A stretch of 64,000 nt of DNA from UBA2965 sp036526135 (GTDB lineage: Bacteria > Pseudomonadota > Gammaproteobacteria > Pseudomonadales > Azotimanducaceae): the NCBI GenBank assembly GCA_036526135.1, contig DATCZA010000046.1:62001-126000 (forward strand), given 5' to 3'. The translations under genes and the position numbers were made by a program. The notes beneath the pieces are model-generated. The model searched no databases. It had not been told where the DNA came from and worked only from the letters and a program-made list of their open reading frames with translations. Below, piece by piece: positions 53,009 through 62,591 of the stretch; position 1 is the stretch's first letter; every line of letters begins with the position of its first letter.

Positions 53009-56000
53009 ATGTACACCGCGATTTCCTGGTTCACTAGGAACCCCGTTGCCGCGAACCTGCTGATGTTCGTCCTGCTGATCGGCGGGTGCCTGGCGCTTTT
53101 CAACGTCCATCAGGAAGAGTTCCCCAGCATGGACGTTCGCGTCGTGAACGTCACCGTGCCCTACCTCGGCGCGGCGCCCGAGGAGGTGGAGGAAGGCGTG
53201 TGCATCCGGGTCGAGGAGGCCCTTGAAGGCACCGAGGGCATCGAGAAGTTGCTGTCCGCCGCGCGCGAGGGCTCCTGCAGCGTGCAGGCCATGCTCTACG
53301 AGGACGCCAACCAGACGGAAGCGCTGAACGAGATCAAAAGCCAGGTCGACGGCATCAACACGTTTCCGCTCGAGACGGAAAAGCCCATCGTCTCGAAGCT
53401 GACGATCACCAGCGACGTCCTGCAGATTGCCGTCTACGGCGATACGGACGAGCGCACCCTCAAAGAGCTCGGCAAGGAGCTGCGCGACGAGCTATCCATG
53501 ATCGACGGCATCTCCAAGATCGCGCTCAACTACGTGCGGCCCTACGAGATCTCCATCGAGATATCGGAGGATACGCTGCGCCGGTACGGCATCACCCTGG
53601 AGCAGGTGGCCCGGGTGATCCGCAACACGTCCATGGACATGCCCGGCGGCACCATCAAGACCAAGGGCGGAGAGATTCTCCTGCGGGCCAAGGGCCAGGC
53701 CTACTGGGGCGAGGAGTTCGAAGACATCGTGGTCGTCACGCGCAACGACGGCACCAAGGTGATGCTGAGCGAGATCGCCGAGATCCGCGACGAATTCGAA
53801 GAGGGCGACATGCGCGCCCGCTTCAACGGATACCCCGCCGCCGTGGTCAAGGTCTGGCAGGTTGGCAAGGAAGACGCGCTCGAGATGGCGGCCGACATCA
53901 AAGCGTACTTGACCCGCTACGAGAAGACGCTGCCGGCCGGGCTGTTCGTGAAGGTGTGGAACGACGAGTCCGAGCAGCTGAAGGCCCGCCTGGACACGCT
54001 GAACGGCATGGCGCTTTCCGGGCTCGGGCTCGTGGTCATCATCCTCGCCATGTTCCTGAAATTCAGGCTGGCCATGTGGGTGGCGGCCGGCATCCCCATC
54101 GCGCTGCTCGGCACGCTTGCCGTGTTTCCCTATGCGGACATCTCCATGAGCGCCATGACCGTCATGGCATTCATCCTGGTTCTGGGCATCCTGGTGGACG
54201 ACGCCATCGTCGTCGGCGAGCGAGTATACGGTCACGAGCAGATGGGCAAGCCGCCGGTGCAGGCGGCCATCGACGGCACCTGGGAGGTCTCGATTCCCGT
54301 GATCTTCGGGGTGCTGACCACGATGGCCGCCTTCCTGCCCCTGCTGCTCAGCACCGGCCGGATGGCCGGCTTCTTCAGCGTCGTGGGCTGGGTCGTCATC
54401 ATCGCCCTGGTGTTCAGCATCGTCGAGTCTCAGCTGATCCTTCCGTCTCACCTCGCCCACCGCAATAACGACGAGGCGTCCAATTCTTTCTCCCGGCGCT
54501 GGAACCGCATCCAGGGCCGCCTGGCGCGCTGGCTGGAGAACATCGCCAACTACCGCTACGAGCCCTTCCTGCGCAAGGCAATCGAGTATCGCTACATCAC
54601 GGCGTCCGTGGGGCTCGGCCTGCTGATCATGTCAGTGGCGTTGATTGCCAGCGGCCGAGTGGTGTTTGCCTTTTTCCCGGGCATCGAGGGAGACCGCATC
54701 TACGCCACTCTGGAGATGCCGGAAGGCATTTCGGTGGAGGCGACCGGCGAGGCCGTCGACATCATCGAGGCCGCCGGTGAGCGGCTCGGCAAGGCGCTCG
54801 ACGCCGAGCTGAACCAGACCGCAACGATTCGCAACGTGTTCACCTCCATCGGCATGCCCGCGGACCGGCAGAACGGTCCATCACGTGGCGGAAGCGCCGG
54901 CCGGTCGCACTTCGCCGAGGTCGTGCTGGAGCTGGCACCGGGGGAGGAACGCAACTACCTGAGCGCCAAGGAAATCGCCCATCGGTGGCGGAAGCTGGTC
55001 GGCAACATTCCCGACGCGGTGAAACTCTCCTTCACGGCCGATGCCTTCTCGGTGGGCGAGGCCATCAACTACGAGCTCTCCGCCGGCGATCCCGACGTGA
55101 TCCGCGCCGCGGCCACGGATCTTCGCGCCGAGCTCAGCCGCTACGTGGGCGTCTACGACATTGGCGATTCGTTCCGGGCCGGCAAGCAGGAAATCAAGCT
55201 CTCCCTGCTTCCCGAGGCCCGCAATCTGGGACTGACCCTTGCCGATCTGGCCAGCCAGGTGCGCAGCGCGTTCTACGGCTACGAAGCCCAGCGCATTCAG
55301 CGCGGCCAGGACGACGTTCGCGTCATGGTGCGATTTCCCGAGGCCGAGAGAACGTCCATAGGCAACCTGGAAGACATGTACATCCGCACGCCCCAGGGCA
55401 CCGAGGTACCCTTCTACAGCGTGGCCAAGTTCGAGCTGGGTCGCGGTTACTCTACGATCCGCCGCGTGAACGGGCGCAGGGTGATCAACGTCACCGCCGA
55501 GGTGGACCGAAGCGTCGTTTCGCCCGAGGAGATCGGTTCGTCCATCTCATCCAAGGTGCTGCCGAAGCTTCGCGCCAAGTACCCCTCTTTGAAGGTCGGC
55601 GTCTCCGGAGAGCAGGAAGAGAGGACCAAAGCGTTCACGGGACTGGCCCAGGCCGCCATGCTCGCTCTGATCGTCATCTACGCGCTGCTGGCAATTCCCC
55701 TCCGATCCTACCTGCAGCCGCTGGTCATCATGAGCGTCATTCCCTTCGGAGCCGTTGGTGCCATCGTCGGTCACTGGCTCATGGGCTATCAGCTGATGTT
55801 CTTCTCGGCGCTGGGCATGGTGGCTCTGTCCGGGGTGGTCGTGAACGCCAGCCTCGTGCTGGTGGACTACACGAATCGCCGTCGTCGGGAGGGCATGCCG
55901 ATCGCGGAAGCCCTGCGCAGCGCCGGCGTGGTCCGATTCAGGCCCATCCTGCTGACCTCCGTGACCACGTTCGTCGGCCTCATCCCGTTGATGTTCAGCG

Positions 56001-56203
56001 ACACCCCGGCAACCGCATTCTTCATCCCCATGGCCATCTCGCTGGCTTTCGGCGTGCTGTTCGCGACCGCCATCACGTTGCTGCTAGTGCCCGCGCTTTA
56101 CCACCTGGCCGAGGACGTCTCCGGCTGGGACCCCGTCGCCCAGGGCGTTGAAGAGCATCGCTCAAATATCCGCTCGACGGGCAAACTGCAGCCGGGCGGC
56201 TGA
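53009..56203 (+). CDS. RND-family efflux pump inner membrane transporter
   Basis: 1064 residues, HAE1-like. A first membrane helix (NLLMFVLLIGGCLALFNVHQ), two large periplasmic loops and two blocks of membrane helices (around 345-500 and 865-1035; for example LVVIILAMFLKFRLAMWVAA, GILVDDAIVVGERVYGHEQM with the essential Asp pair, AMLALIVIYALLAIPLRSYL). Works with the adaptor upstream; no outer membrane channel gene lies in the operon, so a TolC-type protein from elsewhere is needed. Substrate unknown. Confidence 0.94.
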   Translation: MYTAISWFTRNPVAANLLMFVLLIGGCLALFNVHQEEFPSMDVRVVNVTVPYLGAAPEEVEEGVCIRVEEALEGTEGIEKLLSAAREGSCSVQAMLYEDANQTEALNEIKSQVDGINTFPLETEKPIVSKLTITSDVLQIAVYGDTDERTLKELGKELRDELSMIDGISKIALNYVRPYEISIEISEDTLRRYGITLEQVARVIRNTSMDMPGGTIKTKGGEILLRAKGQAYWGEEFEDIVVVTRNDGTKVMLSEIAEIRDEFEEGDMRARFNGYPAAVVKVWQVGKEDALEMAADIKAYLTRYEKTLPAGLFVKVWNDESEQLKARLDTLNGMALSGLGLVVIILAMFLKFRLAMWVAAGIPIALLGTLAVFPYADISMSAMTVMAFILVLGILVDDAIVVGERVYGHEQMGKPPVQAAIDGTWEVSIPVIFGVLTTMAAFLPLLLSTGRMAGFFSVVGWVVIIALVFSIVESQLILPSHLAHRNNDEASNSFSRRWNRIQGRLARWLENIANYRYEPFLRKAIEYRYITASVGLGLLIMSVALIASGRVVFAFFPGIEGDRIYATLEMPEGISVEATGEAVDIIEAAGERLGKALDAELNQTATIRNVFTSIGMPADRQNGPSRGGSAGRSHFAEVVLELAPGEERNYLSAKEIAHRWRKLVGNIPDAVKLSFTADAFSVGEAINYELSAGDPDVIRAAATDLRAELSRYVGVYDIGDSFRAGKQEIKLSLLPEARNLGLTLADLASQVRSAFYGYEAQRIQRGQDDVRVMVRFPEAERTSIGNLEDMYIRTPQGTEVPFYSVAKFELGRGYSTIRRVNGRRVINVTAEVDRSVVSPEEIGSSISSKVLPKLRAKYPSLKVGVSGEQEERTKAFTGLAQAAMLALIVIYALLAIPLRSYLQPLVIMSVIPFGAVGAIVGHWLMGYQLMFFSALGMVALSGVVVNASLVLVDYTNRRRREGMPIAEALRSAGVVRFRPILLTSVTTFVGLIPLMFSDTPATAFFIPMAISLAFGVLFATAITLLLVPALYHLAEDVSGWDPVAQGVEEHRSNIRSTGKLQPGG

Positions 56204-56274
56204 CGCGAGCGCCCTGACGACCCGGGCAGCGCTCCGGGGTAAGCCAAACCCCACCGCCCCATCCAGACGCGAGC

Positions 56275-57351
56275 ATGACCGAGCCGTCCTGTACTAAGAT
56301 GACGACTCCTGAATGGCCGCTCGGAGACGACGCCTTGGATACCGCCGAACCTGGCAGCCAGGCCTGGCTGGACCTCGTTGAGGAACCGATCATCGATCCC
56401 GATCGCGTGATCGTCGATCCCCATCACCACCTCTGGGACCAGCCAAGCGCGTTCGGACGCTACACGCTGGAAGACCTGTGGCGCGACACGGGGTCAGGCC
56501 ACCGCATCGCGAAAACCGTGTTTCTGGAATGCGGAGCAAGTTACCGGGAATCGGGCCCCGAGCACCTGCGTTGCGTTGGCGAGACGGAATACGTCACGCA
56601 GGCCGCCCGCGCCTCCTCTGCTCAAAGCGACGGAAATGCGGTGATTGCCGGCATCGTGGCCCGAGCCGATCTGCGGCTTGGCGACGCCCTGGACGAGGTG
56701 CTGGACGCCCACGTCGAGGTCGCGGGAGACCTGTTCAAAGGCATCCGCCACTCAGGGGCCCACGCCCGGGAGCCCGAGATCCTCCGAATCGCCGGCCGGG
56801 CCCCCGCGCAGCTGTATGCAAACGATGCCTTCCGCCGCGGCGTCAGACGGCTCGGCGAGCTCCGCCTGACTTACGACACCTGGCACTATCACTATCAGAA
56901 CCCCCAGTTTCTGGCGCTGGCACGGGCCGTACCGGACACCATCATGGTGCTCGACCATTTCGGCACCCCGCTGGGCGTCGGTCCTTACGCGGACCGGCGC
57001 GAAGAGATCTTTCGCCAGTGGCAGGATGACATGTCCCGGCTAGCCGACTGCCCCAACGTGGTCGCCAAGCTGGGCGGGCTGGCCATGCCGGACAACGGTT
57101 TCGGTTGGCACGCCGCTGCCCGGCCGCCGACCTCCGAGGAATTCGCCGAGGCCCAGCGCCCCTACTACCGGCACATGATCGACGTGTTCGGCGCCGACCG
57201 GTGCATGTTCGAGAGCAATTTTCCGGTGGATCGCATGTCGCTGTCATACGCGGTGCTGTGGAACGGCATGAAGCGCATCGCCGCCGATTTCAGCGAAGCG
57301 GAGCAGGATGCGTTGTTCAGCGGCACCGCGACCCGCGTGTACCGCCTTTGA
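56275..57351 (+). CDS. Amidohydrolase-2 family hydrolase
   Basis: 358 residues of the TIM-barrel amidohydrolase superfamily. The metal-binding VDPHHHLWD motif is intact, then HYHYQNPQFLALARAVPDTI, MVLDHFGTPLG with the catalytic His, and DRCMFESNFPVDRMSLSYAV near the C-terminus. Related enzymes act on lactones (2-pyrone-4,6-dicarboxylate, sugar lactones) and aromatic acids. Upstream of the DgcN-like gene on the same strand, with 35 bases between. Confidence 0.88.
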   Translation: MTEPSCTKMTTPEWPLGDDALDTAEPGSQAWLDLVEEPIIDPDRVIVDPHHHLWDQPSAFGRYTLEDLWRDTGSGHRIAKTVFLECGASYRESGPEHLRCVGETEYVTQAARASSAQSDGNAVIAGIVARADLRLGDALDEVLDAHVEVAGDLFKGIRHSGAHAREPEILRIAGRAPAQLYANDAFRRGVRRLGELRLTYDTWHYHYQNPQFLALARAVPDTIMVLDHFGTPLGVGPYADRREEIFRQWQDDMSRLADCPNVVAKLGGLAMPDNGFGWHAAARPPTSEEFAEAQRPYYRHMIDVFGADRCMFESNFPVDRMSLSYAVLWNGMKRIAADFSEAEQDALFSGTATRVYRL

Positions 57352-57386
57352 TCAGAGACGACGGCGACCTGGCGGAGGTTCCCAGA

Positions 57387-58430
57387 TTGCGCAGTCCGAA
57401 CGACATGGCGTCAGCCGGCACGAGGATCGAAGCGCCTTACCTGATCTTCCTGGGCAGCGCCCACGACCAGCTGGCCGCGAAAACGGGCCAGGGCATCGTC
57501 GACTGGCGGCCGCAGAACTGCATCGGGCAGCTGAGATTGCCCGAGTGCCAGGCGGATCTCGGCCTACCCGATTTGTCCGTGGCCGAAGCGGCGGCAGCCG
57601 GCGCCCGCACCCTCGTGATCGGAACGGTCAGCCCGGGCGGTTCGCTGCCCGAGAAATGGCTGCCCATCCTGCACGCCGCGCTGGCAAACGGTCTCGACAT
57701 CGCGAGCGGAATGCACGACCGGTTGGACAGCTTTCCGGAGATCCGGGATGCTGCGGCGCGCCACGATCGTCGTCTGGTCGATGTGCGTCACAGCACCGTC
57801 CGTTTCCCTACGGGGTCGGGCAGAAAACGTAGCGGCCGACGGTTGCTCACTGTCGGCACCGACTGCTCGGTGGGCAAGAAGTACGCGGCGCTCGCCCTGG
57901 AGCGCGAGATGCGCAGCAGGGGCATGGACGCCGAGTTCAGGGCCACGGGCCAGACGGGCATTCTCATCGCCGGCAGCGGCGTCGCGATCGACGCCGTCAC
58001 GGCGGACTTCATCTCGGGCGCTGCGGAGTGCCTGACCCCGGATGCGGAACGCGGCCACTGGGACGTGGTCGAGGGTCAGGGCTCGATCTTTCACCCTTCT
58101 TTCGCCGGCGTTTCCCTCGGGCTGCTGCACGGGACCCAGCCGGACGCCGTCGTGGTCTGCCACGAGCCGACCCGCCGGACCATGCGAAACGTCAGCACGC
58201 TCATGCCGCGCATCGGCGAGGTGATCGAGCAGACGCTCGTGCATGGTCGAACCACCAACCCCGACGTCGTCTGCATCGGCGTCGCGGTGAACACGGCTGC
58301 ACTCGACGAGGGCGAGGCTCGTGAGCTGCTGACCAACTACGCCGCGCAGCTCGGGCTGCCCGTCACGGATCCCATCCGCTTCGGCGCGGGCTTGCTCGTG
58401 GATGAGCTTGTCAAAAACTTTCCGGACTGA
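57387..58430 (+). CDS. dgcN: DUF1611 family protein, DgcN-like
   Basis: 347 residues. The N-terminal domain (YLIFLGSAHDQLAAKTGQGI, IVDWRPQNCIGQL) and the P-loop-containing C-terminal domain (TVGTDCSVGKKYAALALERE, RATGQTGILIAGSGVAIDAV, VVEGQGSIFHPSFAGVSLGL) match DUF1611. One branch, DgcN, N-acetylates D-glutamate in marine bacteria for conversion by DgcA (recalled). TTG 57387 is chosen because GGAGG lies eight bases upstream; ATG 57405 is the other option. The neighbouring epimerase gene supports the assignment. Confidence 0.82.
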   Translation: MRSPNDMASAGTRIEAPYLIFLGSAHDQLAAKTGQGIVDWRPQNCIGQLRLPECQADLGLPDLSVAEAAAAGARTLVIGTVSPGGSLPEKWLPILHAALANGLDIASGMHDRLDSFPEIRDAAARHDRRLVDVRHSTVRFPTGSGRKRSGRRLLTVGTDCSVGKKYAALALEREMRSRGMDAEFRATGQTGILIAGSGVAIDAVTADFISGAAECLTPDAERGHWDVVEGQGSIFHPSFAGVSLGLLHGTQPDAVVVCHEPTRRTMRNVSTLMPRIGEVIEQTLVHGRTTNPDVVCIGVAVNTAALDEGEARELLTNYAAQLGLPVTDPIRFGAGLLVDELVKNFPD

Positions 58431-58446
58431 AAGCCGCCGGCTCCCC

Positions 58447-59442
58447 ATGGACGTTTTCGCACACATCGAGAGTTGGCCCATCGCCGGCACTTTTACCATC
58501 GCCCGAGGCAGCAAGACGGTGGCCGAGGTGGTCGTGGTGACCGTGCGTGAGGGCGACCTGACCGGCATGGGCGAATGTCTGCCCTATCCCCGCTACGGAC
58601 AGTCTCCGGAGGGAACCCTGGAAGAGATCCGGGTCGCCACAGCCGGCCACGCCATCCTGGATCGTCAACGGTTGACGGAGCTGATGCCTGCCGGCCCAGC
58701 GAGGAACGCGCTGGACTGCGCGCTGTGGGATCTGGAGGCGCGGAAATCCGGACAGCCGGTCTGGAGGCTCGCAGGGCTTGCAGAGCCGCGGCCCGTGGTC
58801 ACGGCGCTGACCATCGTGCTCGGCGAGCCCGGGCAGATGCGTGAAGCGGCTGAACGGCACTCTCGCCGTTCGCTGTTGAAAATCAAGCTCGGCGCGGGTG
58901 CCGGGCGGGACATCGAGCGCCTGCGCGCGGTGCGCAGCGGCGCCCCGGACGCCCGCCTGATCGTCGATGCCAACGAAGGCTGGACGCTGGGAGAGCTCGA
59001 GCAGGTCGCTCCGGTGGCGGCAGATCTGGGCGTGGAGATGATCGAGCAGCCTTTGCCAGTATCCGAGGATGAGGCTCTGGACGCTTTTCGCTGCCCCGTC
59101 CCGCTGGCAGCCGACGAAAGTCTGCGCGCCGGTGAGGATCTCGACCGGCTCGCTGGCCGCTACCAGGTCGCGAACATCAAGCTCGACAAGACCGGCGGGC
59201 TCACCGAAGCTCTGATCCTGCAGAAGAAGGCGGAAACGCTCGGCATGGACGTGATGGTGGGCTGCATGGTGGCGACGTCGCTCTCCATGGCACCGGCCCT
59301 GCTTTTGGCGCAGACTGCGCGCTTCGTGGACCTGGACGGACCGCTGCTGCTCGTGCGCGACCGGCAGCCGGGTCTCGACTACCACGACAGCCTGGTGGCT
59401 TTCCCCCAGCAGGCCGTTTGGGGTGCCGGCGAACACGGGTAG
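58447..59442 (+). CDS. dgcA: Dipeptide epimerase / N-acetyl-D-glutamate racemase, DgcA-like (enolase superfamily)
   Basis: 331 residues with the enolase-superfamily catalytic set: KxK in LLKIKLGAGAG, metal ligands in LIVDANEGW (Asp), EMIEQPLP (Glu) and LAADESL (Asp), and the second Lys in VANIKLDKTGGL. Matches L-Ala-D/L-Glu epimerases (YkfB/YcjG) and the related DgcA that racemises N-acetyl-D-glutamate. Adjacent to DgcN, which favours the DgcA role; muropeptide recycling is the alternative. No strong ribosome site at ATG 58447. Confidence 0.82.
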   Translation: MDVFAHIESWPIAGTFTIARGSKTVAEVVVVTVREGDLTGMGECLPYPRYGQSPEGTLEEIRVATAGHAILDRQRLTELMPAGPARNALDCALWDLEARKSGQPVWRLAGLAEPRPVVTALTIVLGEPGQMREAAERHSRRSLLKIKLGAGAGRDIERLRAVRSGAPDARLIVDANEGWTLGELEQVAPVAADLGVEMIEQPLPVSEDEALDAFRCPVPLAADESLRAGEDLDRLAGRYQVANIKLDKTGGLTEALILQKKAETLGMDVMVGCMVATSLSMAPALLLAQTARFVDLDGPLLLVRDRQPGLDYHDSLVAFPQQAVWGAGEHG

Positions 59443-59467
59443 AGAAGCTTAAGGAAACGACGACCAC

Positions 59468-60403
59468 ATGAATTCCTCAGCATCCGATCGGGTGATCTGG
59501 CGCAACGGCGAGTTCGTGCCCTGGGCAGACGCTACCGTGCACGTGCTCGCCCAGAGCCTGCAGCGCGGCACCCTGGCCTTCGACTTCATGAGCGTTCATG
59601 AAACCGCGGACGGGCCCGCGATCTTCCGCCTGGAAGCCCACATCGAGCGTCTGCTGCAAAGTTGCCGCCTGGAGGAATTGCCCATCCTGTATCCGGCCGA
59701 GGCGCTGATGGAAGCCTGCGCGGAGACGGTGCGTCGAAACCCCGGCTGCAAATCCGTGAAGATCAGCGCGTTGATCGCCTCCATCGAGGTCGAGCTCATA
59801 CCTCAGGATCCCGCTGTGGCCGTATTCATAGCGGCGTACGACAGCGCGAGAGACATCATGGCCAAGCACCAGACCCCGTATCCGACACGGGAGACCCTGG
59901 CCCTGAAAGTAGAGCGCGAGATCAGCAATCGGCGTCACGACATCCTGCCGCCCCAAGCCAAGGTCGCAGCAAACTACACCTCACCGACCATAGCCAAGCG
60001 CAAAGCCAGGGCCGAAGGTTTTGACGACGTCCTGCTCCTGACGGAGCGCGGGACCGTGGCGGAAGCGCCAACGTCCAACATTTTCGTGGTGCGGGATGGC
60101 GGGCTGGCGACGCCCCCGGAAAACGATGTGCTGCTCGGCATCACCCGCGCATCGATCATCGAGATAGCTGGATTCCTGAACCTGCCCTGCGAGGAGCAGG
60201 AGCTGGAACTGACGCAGCTCTACGCGGCCAACGAGGCGTTCCTCACCAATACTTCCACGGGCGTGTGGCCCATCGAGCGCGTTGACGACGTGGTGTTCGG
60301 CGACGGGGCGCCCGGCCCGGTGACCAAGAGACTACGTGCCGCCCTCAGAAAGATCTCGTCCGGCGAGGAGCCCACCTTCCGCCACTGGCTGCACTACGTC
60401 TGA
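59468..60403 (+). CDS. Class IV aminotransferase (branched-chain/D-amino acid type)
   Basis: 311 residues, PLP fold type IV. The catalytic Lys lies in PPQAKVAANYTSPTIAKRKA, followed by GFDDVLLLTERGTVAEAPTS and the NIFVV strand; the C-terminal AFLTNTSTGVWPI is the phosphate/substrate loop region. It could act on D-amino acids or branched-chain amino acids; the location after dgcN-dgcA makes a D-amino-acid or glutamate-linked transamination attractive. Acceptor unknown. 25 bases after dgcA. Confidence 0.9.
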   Translation: MNSSASDRVIWRNGEFVPWADATVHVLAQSLQRGTLAFDFMSVHETADGPAIFRLEAHIERLLQSCRLEELPILYPAEALMEACAETVRRNPGCKSVKISALIASIEVELIPQDPAVAVFIAAYDSARDIMAKHQTPYPTRETLALKVEREISNRRHDILPPQAKVAANYTSPTIAKRKARAEGFDDVLLLTERGTVAEAPTSNIFVVRDGGLATPPENDVLLGITRASIIEIAGFLNLPCEEQELELTQLYAANEAFLTNTSTGVWPIERVDDVVFGDGAPGPVTKRLRAALRKISSGEEPTFRHWLHYV

Positions 60404-60438
60404 CCTCACGGCCAGAAGCGGTCGATGTTCGTGGTCGG

Positions 60439-60945
60439 TCAGGCGGCAGCAGGACGGTACCGGAGCATGACCCGCGACCCGTCCGCGAGACCGTTCCTGA
60501 ATCGGGGACCCCAGACCAGCCAGGACATCCGGTACTTGTCACCCATGACGTCGAGCACCGCGTCGTGCACGTCGGCCTCCGCCACGATCGAGGCATCCGC
60601 TTCGATCTGCGGCAACGTTCGGTAGCTGCCGCCGCTGCCGGACCAGACGCCCACGTCGCCAACCCAAACCCGGGTGCGCGTGAGCCCTCGCTCGACGGCT
60701 CTCGCCCGCCAGGCGTCGCTCGACGTGACGACGAAGAGATCGGCTTCATGACGCGCGAACCAGACCTCCGCCCGGCAGCGGCTCTCCGAGCCATCGCTCT
60801 TGAGAGGAGTCAGGTAGATCAGGTCCGATTCCTCCATCGCCTGTTCCAGCGACTGCGCCCGGGCGTGACGGGCGAGAGGGCCGAGGTATCCCCCGGCGAG
60901 CAGCGCCAGGCCCATCGCCAGCGTTCTCCTTCTTGTTGCCATCAC
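60439..60945 (-). CDS. Tat-exported PNPOx-like/DUF2255 protein
   Basis: 168 residues. The N-terminus ATRRRTLAMGLALLAGGYLG has a twin-arginine-type RRR motif followed by a hydrophobic stretch and an Ala-x-Ala site (ARAQ), so periplasmic export via Tat is plausible. The rest resembles small split-barrel flavin proteins (SDLIYLTPLKSDGSESRCRA, EVWFARHEADLFVVTSSDAW, VWVGDVGVW) of the DUF2255/PNPOx type. Convergent with the aminotransferase gene; fumarase lies upstream, 31 bases away. Confidence 0.72.
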   Translation of the reverse strand: MMATRRRTLAMGLALLAGGYLGPLARHARAQSLEQAMEESDLIYLTPLKSDGSESRCRAEVWFARHEADLFVVTSSDAWRARAVERGLTRTRVWVGDVGVWSGSGGSYRTLPQIEADASIVAEADVHDAVLDVMGDKYRMSWLVWGPRFRNGLADGSRVMLRYRPAAA

Positions 60946-60976
60946 ACAGCCTCCGCCGGATAGTGAAGTCGGGTCG

Positions 60977-62497
60977 TCACAACTGGGCAGCGCCTATGCG
61001 ATCGGCGATTTTCTGCGACCACAGCCTGGGTCCTTCGCGATGCACCGATGCGCCGGTCGAATCCACCGCCACCGTGACCGGCATGTCTTTGACCTCGAAC
61101 TCGTAGATGGCCTCCATCCCCATGTCCTCGAAGGCCAGCGGGGTGCTCCTTGTGATCGCTTTGGCGACGAGGTAAGCGGCGCCACCCACGGCGATCATGT
61201 AAACCGCGCCGTGCTCGCGGATGGCATCGACCCCGGCCGGACCCCTCTCGGCCTTGCCGATCATGCCGATCAGCCCCGTCTTCTCCAGCATCATGCCGGT
61301 GAACTTGTCCATGCGCGTTGCCGTTGTCGGCCCCGCGGGGCCCACGATCTCGTCGCGTACTGGGTCCACGGGGCCCACGTAGTAGATGATGCGATTGGTG
61401 AAATCCACGGGTAGAGGCTCGCCACGCTCGATGAGGTCCGCCAGCCGCTTGTGGGCGGCGTCCCGGCCCGTCAGCATCTTGCCGCTGAGCAGCAGCGTAT
61501 CTCCCGCCTTCCAGTTGCGCACATCGTCCGGCGTCAGCGTATCCATGTCGACGCGCCGCACGTCGTCGCCCAGCTCGAAAGCGATGTCCGGCCACTCGTC
61601 CAGATCCGGCGCCTCGAAGACAGCGGGCCCGGATCCGTCCAGGGTGAAATGCACGTGACGCGTCGCCGTGCAGTTGGGGATCACGGCCACCGGCTTGTTG
61701 GCCGCATGGGTCGGGTAGTCCTTCACCTTGACGTCGAGTACGGTGGTCAGCCCACCGAGCCCCTGAGCCCCGATACCAAGCGCGTTGACCTTCTCGAAGA
61801 GCTCGAGACGCAGCTCTTCTAGGTGGTTGGCGGGACCGCGGGCCTTGAGATCGTGAATGTCGATGGGCTCCATGAGCGCTTCCTTGGCGAGCAGCATGGC
61901 TTTTTCCGGCGTCCCGCCGATGCCGACCCCGAGCAGCCCCGGCGGGCACCAGCCGGCGCCCATGGTCGGCACCACGTCCAGCACCCAGTCGACGATGGAG
62001 TCAGACGGGTTGAGCATGGCGAACTTCGCCTTGGCCTCGCTGCCACCACCCTTCGCGGCCACCTCCACGGAAAGCTTGTCACCGGGAACGATCCGGGTGT
62101 GGATCACCGCCGGCGTGTTGTCCCTGGAATTGCTGCGCGCTCCGTCCGGGTCGGTCAGCACCGACGCGCGCAGCACGTTGTCCGGGTGCATGTAGGCGCG
62201 ACGGACTCCCTCGTTGATCATCTCCTCGACGCTTCGCTTGCCCGACCACGAGACCTCCATGCCGACCTCGAGGAACACGTTGACGATGCCCGTGTCCTGG
62301 CAGATCGGCCGCTTGCCGATGGCACACATGCGCGAGTTCACCAGAACCTGGGTCAGCGCCGCCTTGGCCGCCGGAGACTCTTCTTTCTCATATGCGCTGC
62401 GCATGGCGCGGATGAAGTCCAGCGGATGGTAGTAGGAGATGAACTGCAGCGCGTCGGCGACGCTTTCAATGAGGTCATCCTCACGAATGATGGTCAT
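60977..62497 (-). CDS. Fumarate hydratase, class I (iron-sulfur)
   Basis: 506 residues. The single-chain class I enzyme has an N-terminal alpha part and a C-terminal beta part (swivel domain). Three Cys that ligate the 4Fe-4S cluster lie in RPICQDTGIVNVF, PNCTATRHVHF and GWCPPGLLGVG. Catalytic-site motifs DFTNRIIYYVGPVDPVRDEI and GPTTATRMDKFTGMML are typical. Hydrates fumarate to malate, oxygen sensitive. The same cluster type is used by tartrate dehydratases, so the substrate is likely but not certain. Confidence 0.93.
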   Translation of the reverse strand: MTIIREDDLIESVADALQFISYYHPLDFIRAMRSAYEKEESPAAKAALTQVLVNSRMCAIGKRPICQDTGIVNVFLEVGMEVSWSGKRSVEEMINEGVRRAYMHPDNVLRASVLTDPDGARSNSRDNTPAVIHTRIVPGDKLSVEVAAKGGGSEAKAKFAMLNPSDSIVDWVLDVVPTMGAGWCPPGLLGVGIGGTPEKAMLLAKEALMEPIDIHDLKARGPANHLEELRLELFEKVNALGIGAQGLGGLTTVLDVKVKDYPTHAANKPVAVIPNCTATRHVHFTLDGSGPAVFEAPDLDEWPDIAFELGDDVRRVDMDTLTPDDVRNWKAGDTLLLSGKMLTGRDAAHKRLADLIERGEPLPVDFTNRIIYYVGPVDPVRDEIVGPAGPTTATRMDKFTGMMLEKTGLIGMIGKAERGPAGVDAIREHGAVYMIAVGGAAYLVAKAITRSTPLAFEDMGMEAIYEFEVKDMPVTVAVDSTGASVHREGPRLWSQKIADRIGAAQL

Positions 62498-62591
62498 CTT
62501 GATTCCTGCCCGGTTGCAGAGCGCATTTTAACTCAGCTTGTGCTGCGCGGTTCGGGCGTGTGAACATAATCCCTCCGCGGAGATGGCTCAC

